DNA of 64,000 nt. Source: Siderastrea siderea (taxonomy: Eukaryota > Cnidaria > Anthozoa > Scleractinia > Rhizangiidae). Positions within the stretch are counted from its first letter, which is position 1. Every line of letters starts with the position of its first letter. The stretch spans positions 7,111,152 through 7,175,151 of the forward strand of contig OZ034966.1 in assembly GCA_964030785.1 (NCBI GenBank), read 5' to 3'. A program made the translations under genes and the position numbers. This document shows positions 33,844-44,100 of this stretch, one piece after another. The notes beneath the pieces were generated by a model. That model ran no database searches. It saw nothing but the letters and a program-made list of their open reading frames with translations, and had not been told where the DNA came from.

Positions 33844-35553
33844 AGGGTCTCAATGGGGTCATAGCTTTTATGGTTAACGGTTAAAATTTTGGTCTTTTTA
33901 CGGCTAACGGTTAAAATTTTGGCCATTTTACGGCTAACGGTTAATTTCTTTCCGTTACGGTTAACAGAAATATTAAAAATTAATTTCCACTGTTTTAACA
34001 AGTTAATAATTAACTTTCATTGTTCTATAACATATTAACGACCGGTCGTTTACTTCTTAGGTCAATTCCGGGATAAAAAATATATAAACATGTGGCATAT
34101 TCAAGGGCGTTAAATGTCTCATGTTTAAAATGAGATACCGCATGCAGGTTCTCTACTTGTATCGTAAGTAAAGTTTGCCAATCACTGTTATCTTTGTAGT
34201 CACTGTTAACAATTGTTGCGTTTCTTCTAAGGCTGTTGACACCATTCAGCAGAAGCTCGACAGAAATTTGTGTCTTTTGAGACACAGTTCCTTGAGGGCC
34301 ATTCGTTGCTGAGTCTTCCTTGAGGGGGTTTCTTCCTTTTACTTTCCTCACAGTAGATTTGATGTACTCACTTACCTTCTTCACATTCTGACTGACCTGT
34401 TCGATTCCGATGTAGTTGGCTGAGAGGTGACACCTTTACAGTTCAACTGACATACCTCGTGCTACCAATTGCAAGGTCAAATCGTCGTTTCGCTGCAGTT
34501 TCTTTTAGTTTCCATAAATTATGAATAACATGCTCTATGCTAAACAAGCAATCGCATAACTGACGAATATTACAGTTGTTTGCTAAATTTGTGTCAAAAG
34601 CAATAAAGAGCTCTGTTTCCTTGTTCAATTTGAACTTTGTACTGTGTTAAAATGCTAAGTAAACTGGATAGATCGGCGGTGGACAGTTTATATAAGCGGA
34701 GCTTATCCACTGAAAAAGTTTTATCCACTCTTTGAATAACCAGGACCTGGACGTTTTATACGTTTTAATATTACATGCACTGGTAGACCCAGTACACTGC
34801 CTGGCAGTATGCATGTGCAGTAGCGTCAAAATAGAAAACGTATAAACACATCTAGCCTATTTTAGCATTGAATTCACTGCTTAGACTACTTACTGTTCAG
34901 CTCGTTGTCACCATCTGAGTCAAGCAACAAGGGTAATTCCAGATCGAGCTGCTGTTGAGTAATCTTCCGTTTTCCCGCTGATTTTCACAAGGAGGTAGAG
35001 TTTCAGGTCAAATGACCCTAGCCCGCACTTCTTGGCTTGGTCGTTAAGACCAAGAAAATCGATGAGATTTGCTGAAATAGAGCGGTGTTCTTCTCCGATT
35101 TTTATTCTTGCCTTATGATCTTTCAATTGGCTTCTCCTCCCCAGCTCGATAGAAACTAATTTCGCCTTTCAAGACAGCCATCGCTCATACACTGAATGAA
35201 GAAACTGAAGATCCTAAAAATAGTTTAAACAAAAAGCTGTCTGTCAACTCATCCCACGCGCGAAAAGCAGACACTTCCAGTTCGCGGAATATGACTCTGC
35301 TGGACCTGAGCCAAATGTCTGTTTTCGGTACCAGGATAGAATGTGTAACCGTCGTAACCGCACTATAGCCACAAGACACATAAGACACATAAAAGTCTAA
35401 GATTTTGACACTTTCAAAATGACAAATCGTAGATAGGAAAAATTTTACGGTTGACTTATTTTTACGACTAACAGTTAAAATTTGGCAATTTTTACGTCTA
35501 ACGGCTAAATTTTTGGCCGTTTTACGGCTAACGGTTAACTCCATTGAGACCCT
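33844..35553. mobile_element. 1.7-kb TIR element between viral PLA2 and protease genes
   Basis: AGGGTCTCAATGG at the left and CCATTGAGACCCT at the right are perfect inverted ends. TCTTA flanks both (33837-33841 and 35555-35559), possibly part of a degraded 8-bp duplication. Both ends carry several copies of TTTTACGGCTAACGGTTAA. The interior contains minus-strand coding remnants (listed next). With it removed, the PLA2 and protease genes would lie only about 65 bp apart, as expected in a compact viral genome. Confidence 0.78.
34025..35126 (-). pseudogene. Multi-exon gene remnant carried by the TIR element, function unknown
   Basis: Three minus-strand open stretches look like exons: 34920-35126 (LIDFLGLNDQAKKCGLGSFD), 34457-34628 (NIRQLCDCLFSIEHVIHNLW, ending at a possible GTATGT donor) and 34025-34384 (NSDWQTLLTIQVENLHAVSH). 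Their quality, with conserved-looking Trp, Cys and His, is higher than chance frames. No catalytic motif is visible. This could be a degraded transposase or a captured host gene fragment. Confidence 0.4.
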
Positions 35554-35567
35554 CTCTTATCACTCCC

Positions 35568-35854
35568 TTAGACGTTAGGGGTAATTTTTTTTCTTTCACA
35601 CAGAACACTTCCATGGTATATATTAGGAAAAATTTTTTTTATAATTTCTTCGTTTTTAAGTACATCATCGATGAACATATCCAACATCTTTTTAGAACCT
35701 GTACCTTTATTTCTTTCATTCAAGAAAAGAAGACAGTAATACCCACAACTTACACTTTGCTCCCATTGAATTTGTTTATTATTGCGACAGAAACTCATAA
35801 GGAGTTGAAACGTGTAACTCGCGTTCGATGCTCGTGAATATTCATTTTTCAAAC

Positions 35855-35885
<31 letters not shown>

Positions 35886-37475
35886 ATGATGTCGCAGTTC
35901 ATTTCGCTTCCGTTGAAAATTGAACTTATAAGCGATACAAATGCGCAGTTGATGCAAAACTCAATCACTAGTTACCATAAAAATCAAGAAAGAACGAGAA
36001 AAAAAAAAACGAGAAAGGAAAAAAGGGAAAATAATCGATCACATGACTGAAAGAAAAAGGCGCCAAAACCGTGTTGCAGCGTTTCTTTGCAAAGCTGAAT
36101 GGATCAATGAAACTGCTCCGAAGTGAACATCCGAGAATAATTTTTTGAAAAAGACTTCCAAATATTGGTTCTAAAATGTGGTACAGGTTTGACGTTTCAT
36201 GAAAAATTATTGTATTCATCGTCCAGAGTGGATTAGCTACAGTATGATTTCAGCATTGAAGATGGAGAGTGGAAACGAACACAAAACGTAGTGGTTACAG
36301 GTTCAGAGGCCGCGGACGTGTCAAAACAACAATGAATCAAACATTCAACTTATTTTGCATTACAATCTCTTTATTTGAACATTATTTGGAGCTGCTTGAA
36401 CTCAGAGCTACATCAACTGCAGGTAAAACGATGTTATTTTGTGTAGTAAGCTTATAAAGCCGAAAAAATGCCGTCCTTTCTTATTCAGTTAAGTTCTTAA
36501 TTAAGCTTATTTTCTCGATTTTGGTAGCGAACAACCGAAAATGTGTGACATGTGACACTTAATATTATTAAACGGTTCTCTTCAATTTTACTGTGTTAAA
36601 CATTTTTGTATCATGTCTTGATATTTTGGTGTCAAAAATTTTCCGTGTAAAACCTACCTTTTGTGACCATTTCTTGATAGTGCCACGGTGAAACAAATCG
36701 TAAACACAACGCTAGACTAGTTTGATCTACTTCTAACCCCAGCGGTTTGCTTGATGTTGTTTCAATTACCAATTTTGTTGCCTGAAAAATTTCCTGCGCG
36801 GTCTTCGAAACCAGTATTTCTTTTCGCTTTGTCGTTCCAACGTTTCAAAGCTTTGTCTGCTTGTTTTCCCCCTGTTTGTCAGCCATTCTTAGAGCAGGCG
36901 GGCGAACTTAGTGTGAAATTACGTCACGACGTTCACGAAATTGATTGGTCAGTTCTCTTTCTCCTCATGTTCCAAATATGGTACTTGTGAAAATGAATAA
37001 TTACGAGCATCAGTCAAAACCACATATGCGAGTTACACGTTTCAAGTCCTTATGAGTTTCTGATTGCGAATAAAAAGGTTTTTGTTCCAAGTGTTTTAAT
37101 CTCTATTTCCCATTCCAAAGGAGGTGGAAGACCAAATGAATCGAAGTATTGGTAGTTTCCATTTGTTTGCCAACAACAAACCCAGTGTGTGCCTAAGCTT
37201 CCAAAATCATCTAAATTTATTATGCATGGTGAGTGATGGAGCGGTTTTGTTTCATTGCGAGAGAATATACCTTTGATTGGAATACGTAAATACGAACACC
37301 ATCTTCTTAAATCAATATTAGAGAGAGGTACGTCTTTAAATTTTATTTTTTTTAATAATCGTCCCACATTCCATAGAAAGGTGGAGGTCGTTGTATTTGA
37401 ATTCCTTTTCCACGGGGGGGGGGGGGGGGGGGTAGAGGGCGAGGAGTGCGGCGTTGTCTGGAAGGGGGTGAACAT
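35568..37475 (-). pseudogene. Adenain-like cysteine protease, split by a transposon
   Basis: Adenovirus-type maturation protease. The N-terminal part (37063-37475) has the His of the triad in LGTHWVCCW (about residue 97) and the acidic residue in YFDSFGLPPP (about 112). The C-terminal part (35568-35787) has the nucleophile Cys in SVSCGYYCLLFLNERNKG. A 1.28-kb TIR element at 35788-37062 separates them, and the two sides are not in the same frame across the duplicated target. A run of 19 G at 37414-37432 makes the displayed N-terminus unreliable; the true start is uncertain. Upstream lies the basic core-like gene, in the same direction. Confidence 0.85.
35788..37062. mobile_element. 1.28-kb TIR transposon inside the viral protease gene
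   Basis: The ends CAGAAACTCATAAGGAGTTG on the left and its inverse on the right match over 35 bp with one mismatch, and weaker pairing extends further inward. ATTGCGA is duplicated exactly at 35781-35787 and 37063-37069 (7 bp). No transposase is seen inside, and small frames (e.g. 36751-36990) are unassigned. A non-autonomous element, perhaps hAT- or Dada-like on TSD length. Confidence 0.88.
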
Positions 37476-37530
37476 TGTGGCGATCTGAACGATTGATATA
37501 TAAAGGTAAAAATTTTTTTTGACGGGCTGG

Positions 37531-37890
37531 TTAAAGTTGGTTCGCTAAAATTCGATTTAGTTTCAACATAGCGTCCCTTGATACAGTTTTTTTTGGCACT
37601 CGGTTTTGCGAAATTTTCTGAAGTTTCTTTTCTGCATCCTGTGACGGGCGCTTTCGCAGAATTTGTTGAATTTTATCAGCGCCTTTTTCTACCACCATTT
37701 CACCAACTTTCTGACCCATTTTTTCTGTGGTAACTTGTGCAGCTTTTTTCGCCACATTTTTTACACCGGCTTTGAACACTTTGCCGATGGTCATGAGGGT
37801 GTCACGGACTAAACCCGACCTTTGGTGTTTATATCGATACCTTCCGGCGTGCTTGTCATAGAACTTTGTCCACTCACTCGTATGATTCAT
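37531..37890 (-). CDS. Small basic virion core-like protein
   Basis: 119 codons, uninterrupted. Strongly basic, with an amphipathic N-terminal half (GKVFKAGVKNVAKKAAQV, about residues 37-54) and a basic C-terminal part (QILRKRPSQDAEKKLQK). Adintoviruses encode small basic, membrane-active core proteins near the protease and penton genes; position and composition fit, but there is no diagnostic motif. It lies 24 bp downstream of the penton-like gene in the same direction, so the two were probably expressed together. One of the few viral genes here without an obvious break. Confidence 0.6.
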   Translation of the reverse strand: MNHTSEWTKFYDKHAGRYRYKHQRSGLVRDTLMTIGKVFKAGVKNVAKKAAQVTTEKMGQKVGEMVVEKGADKIQQILRKRPSQDAEKKLQKISQNRVPKKTVSRDAMLKLNRILANQL

Positions 37891-37914
37891 TCTTATATTT
37901 TTACGTAAAAGTTT

Positions 37915-38721
37915 TCACTGTTTTTCAATCATTATGCTGACTGCGACGTCAAGCCCGTTGAGGTCCAAGATGTTGTCTCTACCGTCTGATACCCAAATTC
38001 TGATTGCATTAATCTGACTTTTGTTTACAGGACGCCGCTCAACCCGATACGGCTCTTTTTGAAAGGGATAACTGACCTGGAGATTTGCAGTTGAAAAGCT
38101 GAAAAGAACATCGCTTCCAACATCGTTTGCTTGCCGTGTGGTTAGATCGCAGTGGAGAAACACCCAATCAACACTTCTTGTGATATTCGGAACCATTTTC
38201 CCCATAAAATTGGTTCCTTTTGACAACTCCTCTTTTTCAAAACCAACGAATTTTGCAAATTCGCCCCGAGAAAGGTCAAGCTCGTAATTTTTGTGAATCA
38301 AAATGACAACCCGGTAAACTGCCATATTGAAATACAGAGTAAAAATATGTTCACTGTCTTTGTCTTCCGGATCCACCCTACCGGTTTAGGCCTGAAGAAA
38401 ACTGTTGATGTCAGAGTAACTATACATCCCATCAGGGAAAGTCAAGGTCTGCCAATCTTCAGATTTCTTTCTCCACCGAATTTTGTTCTTATCATAAACT
38501 TCAGCGATGTTGTACCATGAGTAGCTCATGGTGACAAGTTTGTTTAGCGCCGCCTTATCGCTTTTTCGTTCATCTAAGTGGATCGGTGGATTGAAGTTAA
38601 TTGTGAAATCGTGTGAACCCTGGTTGCCATTTTTTTGGCGTACGAGGTTCGAATCGAGCAGAAGGTTGAGCGTCATTGCCTTCCTATATAATAACCAAAA
38701 TGTTTTTCTTATTATTTTCAT
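37915..38721 (-). pseudogene. Penton-like minor capsid protein, one in-frame stop
   Basis: Likely vertex capsid protein. The better start is the Met at 38676 (MTLNLLLDSN). The first part contains SEDWQTLTFPDGMYSYSDIN, then a TAA at 38386-38388. The same frame continues past it with VDPEDKDSEHIFTLYFN and later SVDWVFLHCDLTTRQANDVG, ending at 37915. The two halves are in one frame, so a single substitution explains the break. Assignment rests on the conserved style of Maverick/adintovirus penton proteins and on the position between the basic gene and the ATPase. No other damage is visible. Confidence 0.72.
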
Positions 38722-39131
38722 TGATTACACCTTTTTCAACAAGTAAATCAAGCAGAGAAATAACCTGGTGTTGAAGTTTTATTGAACTGTTTCCAGCCTT
38801 GATCGAACCCAAGCATACGTAAAGTTGATTGATAATTTCGTCAGCGGACGCACTCATCAAACCACTCCCTTCTGTTTCCAAGTCTTGTCCAGGAAAGTCA
38901 TTTTCATCGTCTGAAGGCTCGATATCAGGTCTTCGGCTCAAAACAGCCTTTTCAAGAGGGGTTGGAGGGGATGGCTCCGTTGTTGTTTTTGCACGAGGGG
39001 GCACCAACCTCCGGCTACCTTCTTGAAGCTGTTCAGAGGTTATTGTTTTTTTTTTTTGCAACAAGCCTATCTCTTTCCTTTTTGAGGTCTTCTATTAAAT
39101 AACCGATTAATGGAGATTTTTTACTTTTCAT
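38684..39131 (-). pseudogene. Unassigned viral protein with frame change at an A12 run
   Basis: From ATG at 39131 the frame reads MKSKKSPLIGYLIEDLKKER and meets 12 A (39046-39057, minus strand). The next frame continues TITSEQLQEG, an acidic Pro/Ser-rich middle (EPSDDENDFPGQDLE) and a helical C-terminus (VISLLDLLVEKGVINENNKK). A one-base shift at the homopolymer could be real decay, programmed slippage or a base-calling error. The C-terminus overlaps the region just before the penton start. Conserved position, unknown role; perhaps capsid-associated. Confidence 0.5.
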
Positions 39132-39144
39132 TCTGTAGTGGGGG

Positions 39145-39690
39145 TCATTTCCAAATTTTTGTGATCAGCTGATTGACCGTTTGCAAGAGGGTTGATCCAT
39201 GGAGGTATTCAGGCTCAACCGCCCCAGGCTCCCCCCACATTTTGCGTATGGAAGTTACTTCCAGCGGTGGGGGTGGTTGGGGAAAACTATCATCACCATC
39301 AATATCAACATCAGGAAGTGGTGGCGATGGTGATGGTGGTGGTGATGTTGATGCTGGTGATGGTGCTGGTGTTGGTGTGTCCGGTCTAAAGTCATCACCA
39401 AACGGATTAATTCTGTCGAACTCATCCATGCCGTAATCAGGAGTTTCGTCTACCTCCGCTTTCTCTTGCTTAGGGGTGCTCTTTTCAAGCCTTTTCGAAA
39501 TCGATTTAAGACGTTCCTCTCCTGAAAGCTGGCCAAACTCCTTCCCAATGTTGTTCATTTTGAATTTTTTAAGTATATCATGTCTTTGCTGATCGACCGC
39601 TGACTTTTCAGCAGCCTTTTGTTTCCACTTTAGCATTGACATTTTTTTCATCTCATATCTATCAATGAAAAAAAGAAATGAAGATTCCAA
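39145..39690 (-). CDS. Unassigned viral protein, basic N-terminus and Pro-rich middle
   Basis: The likely start is the Met at 39651 (MKKMSMLKWKQKAAEKSAV), about 27 bp from the divergently transcribed ATPase start at 39678. The N-terminal third is basic and helical, the middle is Pro/Ser/Asp rich (TPAPSPASTSPPPSPSPP), and the C-terminus is short and ordered (GSTLLQTVNQLITKIWK). No break seen. The divergent pair suggests a shared bidirectional promoter (inference). Possibly a scaffold or capsid-associated protein; no motif supports a specific role. Confidence 0.5.
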   Translation of the reverse strand: MESSFLFFIDRYEMKKMSMLKWKQKAAEKSAVDQQRHDILKKFKMNNIGKEFGQLSGEERLKSISKRLEKSTPKQEKAEVDETPDYGMDEFDRINPFGDDFRPDTPTPAPSPASTSPPPSPSPPLPDVDIDGDDSFPQPPPPLEVTSIRKMWGEPGAVEPEYLHGSTLLQTVNQLITKIWK

Positions 39691-40315
39691 ATTATGATCC
39701 TGACTTTCTTACGGCAACTTACTACAAGCAAGGACACCCTTGTATGCCCACTGGTGTTTTCCAGATGTTAATTTGTGGGCCAAGCAATTCTGGGAAAACA
39801 AGCATCCTGCTGCATATGCTTTACAACTTGCTGGAATATGACAAAGTCTACCTGTTTTCAAAAAACCTCCACCAAACCAAATATCGGGCGCTTTTCAAGA
39901 CTTTGCCACAAAAATCGACCCCGAATTTGGTTGCGAGGTCATCGAGGCGCCAGGGGATGAGATTATTCTACTTGAAGAGCTTCCGGTGGACAACCAAAAG
40001 ATTGTCGTCTTGGTTTGTGAAAGCAGCCAAAACGCCATCATCAACTATTTCATCAACGGGCGGCACAAAAACTGCAGCATTATTTATCTCACTCAAACCT
40101 TTTACAAGGTACCAAGAAAAATCCGCGACAACTGTAGCCATTTTTGCATCTTTGCATTTCTTCCGAAAGAAAACAAGCGAATCGCGGGCGAACTTGGGGT
40201 GGATCACCAACTGCTGAACAGCGTAACCGACAAAGAATATTCCTTCTTTTACTATGACAAACCACAAAAATTGATGAAAAAAAATTTTGATGAAGGTATA
40301 CAATGGGCTACATAA
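39678..40315 (+). pseudogene. FtsK/HerA-type genome-packaging ATPase, frameshifted
   Basis: It would pump viral DNA into the capsid. The N-terminal frame shows Walker A GPSNSGKTS (about residues 34-42) preceded by PTGVFQMLIC. A one-base shift near 39900 moves to the frame ending at 40315, which holds INYFINGRHKNCSIIYLTQT and RKIRDNCSHFCIF, the hallmark C-terminal half of this family. Between them, the Walker B strand reads IVVLVCESS with no acidic pair, suggesting a small in-frame loss. Its stop overlaps the start of the fibre gene (40303). Confidence 0.85.
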
Positions 40316-40852
40316 ACAGCACGATCGATGAAACTGGGAGTGGTACAGGTGCAAGTGGGCCGCCAGGGCCGCCAGGGCCACAAGGCCCTCCTGGGCCAAA
40401 AGGCGAAACAGGCCCGCAGGGGCCACCAGGATCCCAAAGGCCCAACTGGGCTCCATGGTGCCCATGGCCCAATAGGCCCCCAAGGACCTCCAGTTGCGGA
40501 AGGACCGGCTGGCGACCACGGACAGACCGGCCCAAAAGGGGATAGAGGAGAAAAAGGCGATAAGGGTGATAAGGGTGAAAAAAGGAGAAAAAGGCGATAA
40601 GGGTGATGAGGGTGAAAAAGGAGACAAAGGCGATCCAGGACCCCGAGGCTTGGAAGGCCCACGTCGTTCACAAGGTCTTAGAGGGCCTCTAGGCTTGCAA
40701 GGGCCGGAAGGCCCCACCGGCGCAGGTGGAGATCCTACCTGACTAGCGACAAAGTTGGACAAAAACGCTGACATCAATATGCAAGGTAAGTACGAGATTT
40801 TGGGGTTGAAAAACAACCCGTATCCTGTTGAAGGGGATCTGGACAAAGCTAT

Positions 40853-41009
40853 TGTCAAGGTAATAAACACAACTTTAATCTTCAAATTCGTTTCTACTTT
40901 AGCGAAACTACAACAACATGAAACTCGAGCAACGGCACACACTAAAGCACGAGGTCCGTAAAACTACACACGCGCATGCGCATTGGCTATATGCTAATTT
41001 CTCGTGACA
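40853..41009 (-). repeat. Gypsy 3' LTR
   Basis: 157 bp, starting TGTCAAGGTAATAAACACAA and ending TTCTCGTGACA on the plus strand. Identical to the 5' LTR. Confidence 0.93.
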
Positions 41010-41018
41010 TCTCCCTCT
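41010..41018 (-). other. Gypsy polypurine tract
   Basis: AGAGGGAGA on the minus strand lies directly before the 3' LTR; it would prime plus-strand synthesis. Confidence 0.7.
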
Positions 41019-41151
41019 ATGAGCTTTTTTTTAGAAAAATAATGAAGCTGATGTATTAACTTATAGAAATAAACTGAACAATTACAACACTTGTGTGAAA
41101 CTGTCAATGTCTCTAATGAATCAAATGTTGATCAATAAATCAAATGTCAAA

Positions 41152-44100
41152 TCAAGAGTCCTCTCGAGAGCGGATTGGTTTTCTCACAACTCGACCGCTC
41201 GAGGTTTTGACTTTTGCTCCAGACGACTTAGTAAGTGTTCCCTGAGAACTCTTCAGCTCAGGGTGTGGCTGTGTAACTGGTGGCGCTTTGCACTGAGTCA
41301 CAGTTGGAGGTAACTCTTGCACATCAGCGGTTGCAGACTTAGGACTAGGATCCCGTTCCGGTTCTATATCTGGTTCAAGTTCGGCGAACTTCTCAATTTC
41401 AATAGGGCTTGTCGTCGGGCGCAGGTGCCTCCTGTTTCGACGCACAATACTTTGGGGTGTTTCAATAACATAGGATCTAGGCGTAGAACTTTTGGCGATG
41501 ACTACCCCTGGGGTTTTCCATCCCTTCTGCTGATCTAGTTTCATGTGGACAGCATCTCCAGGTTGCAGTTCTGGCAGCGTTCGCACACCATGTCGCTTGT
41601 CAAAGGACTGTCGGTAAGCTGTCTTGCTTTTCTCGTCTCTTTCAGCAACGGCTTCGTAACTTACTGAGATTGGCTTCAGGTTAGACTCCAATGCAGGAAG
41701 GAGAGTCCGGATTTCTCTTCCCATCATTAGCTGACTAGGGCTTACACCAGTGGCTGTGTGGGGTGTAGCTCTATAGCTCATCAAAGCAACAAATGGATCA
41801 CTCTGCTTGAGGATCTTCTTGGCGATACGGACGCCACTTTCGGCTTCACCATTTGCTTGCGGGTGATGTGGGCTTGATGTGGTATGTTTGAAGTCATACT
41901 CTTGGCTGAATTTGTGGAACAGTTCAGAAGAAAATTGTGGCCCATTGTCACTCACAATTTCCTCAGGTATTCCCCATCGGGCAAAAAAGTCTTTCAGTTT
42001 GTTGATCACGTGATCACTTGTGGTACTGGACATATAGGCAATTTCGGGAAATCTTGAGTAATAGTCAATAACGACTAGAAACTGTTTTCCTTCATGTTCA
42101 CAGAGATCTGCGCAAATCTTCTTCCATGCTCTTTCAGGGAGAGGTGTAGTGACTAACGGCTCTTTCCTCTGGTTGGGTAGATTCTTTTGGCAGAATTCGC
42201 ATGTGGACACTTTGTTTTGAATGTCACGGCTAATGCCTGGCCACCATACAGCCATGTTGGCTCTTTCACAGGACTTAGTCACACCCTGATGACCATCATG
42301 GATACGGTCCAAGACTTCTGATCGTAGAGCTGAAGGTACAACAATTCGGTTGCAATAGATGATTTTGCCATTTACTACAGACAAGTCACCACGAACTGTG
42401 TAGTACTGACGAATCTGTTCTGGGACATCCTTTGCATACTTTGGCCATCCATTAATTGTGTAATTCAGTACAAGACTGAGTTGTGGGTCAGACGGTGTAG
42501 CTTGCTTGATCTGCCCAAGTTTCTCCAGTGACGCTGGTTGTGACATCATGGCTGCATCGACATAAGCTTTGACATCCTCTTCCGAGTCTGATGCCTCTGT
42601 GACATTTACAAGCGGATTTCTGGACAGGGTATCAGCAACTACAAGTTCCTTTCCTGGCACATGTTCTGCTTTAGGTTTGAATCTCATCATTCGCATGAGA
42701 AGACGTTGGCATCGTAAAGGTACTTTATCCAGGTCTTGGCGGTTGAACAGGGGTACTAGTGGCTTGTGATCTGTCAACAGCCTGAACGACTCCAGACCAC
42801 AAAGATAACGCGAGAACTTTTCACAGGCCCATACTGATGCCAAGCACTCCTTCTCAATCTGTGCATATCTCTTTTCTGCATCTGTCATGGTGCGTGAGGC
42901 AAATGCTACAGGGCGTAGTTGATCGCCATGTTTCTGAAGAAGGACACCACCCAGGCCATAGCTGCTGGCATCTGCACTGACTACAGTTGGTTTGTTGACA
43001 TCATAGAAGGCTAATACTGGTGTAGTGGTCACCATGGCCTTTACTTTCTCAAAGGCTTGTTGCTGCCTATGGGACCAAGTCCATGCAGCATCTAATTTCA
43101 GTAACTCACTCATAGGACTTATCACTGTTGATAAGTTTGGAAGGAACCTGCCAAGGTAATTGATCATGCCCAGTACTTGTCGCAATTGGGATACGTTCTG
43201 TGGTGGCAGAAGTTCCTGAATTGCTCGTACTTTCTCTGGATCTGGGCTGACTCCTTGCTCGCTGATAACACTTCCAAAGTAGCAGATTTTGGACTTGCGG
43301 ATTTCACATTTCTTTTCATTGAGCTTCAATCCCGACTTGGCAATGATCTCGAATACTTCCTGCAGTCTCTTGTCATGTTCTGCTACACTTCTCCCATAGA
43401 CTATGATATCGTCTTGGATAGCTGCTGTGCCTTCTTGGTCTTTAAGTAGACTTGTCATTCTGTGCTGAAAAATTTCGGGTGCTGAGGTTATCCCGAATGG
43501 CAGGCGGCGGAAACAGAAGCGACCCATTGGAGTGATGAACGTTGTGAGCTTTGTGCTGTCAGGGTGCAAGGGTATCTGCCAATAACCACTTGATGCATCC
43601 AATTTAGAGAATACTTTTGCACCAGCTAGTTTTGGTGCTACATCTTCCAAGGTAGGGAGAATGTATCTCTCTCGCTTCACAGCTTCATTTAGTTTCCTCA
43701 GGTCAACACAGATTCTGATTTTTCCATTGGGTTTCACAACTGGAACCATAGGAGCACACCAATCGGTTGGTTCTGTGACTTCTTCAATAATTCCAGCTTC
43801 AAGCATACGTGTAAGTTCCTCTTTTACTTTGGGAAGAAGTGGAAAGGGAATTTTCCTTGCCGCATTAATACAATAGGGCTGTGCATCAACTGATAGTTCA
43901 ATTTTTGCTACATCACAGTCCATGAGGCCAATGTCTCCGTAGACATCTGCGGTTGTTTCATTGACACGTTGGACTAAACCCATGCGACATGCTGCTTGTC
44001 GACTAAGAAGGTTGTTCACACATGGACCTTCAATTATGTACATATCTTCACAGTAGGTGTTTTCTTTTAAAGTGATGTTGGCAGTGAACAGGCCTTTACA

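Noticed and set aside
39968..40942. 324-codon minus-strand ORF
   Set aside because: It lies antisense to the ATPase and collagen-repeat gene. Its Pro/Gly/Ser bias is the mirror of Gly-X-Y codons.
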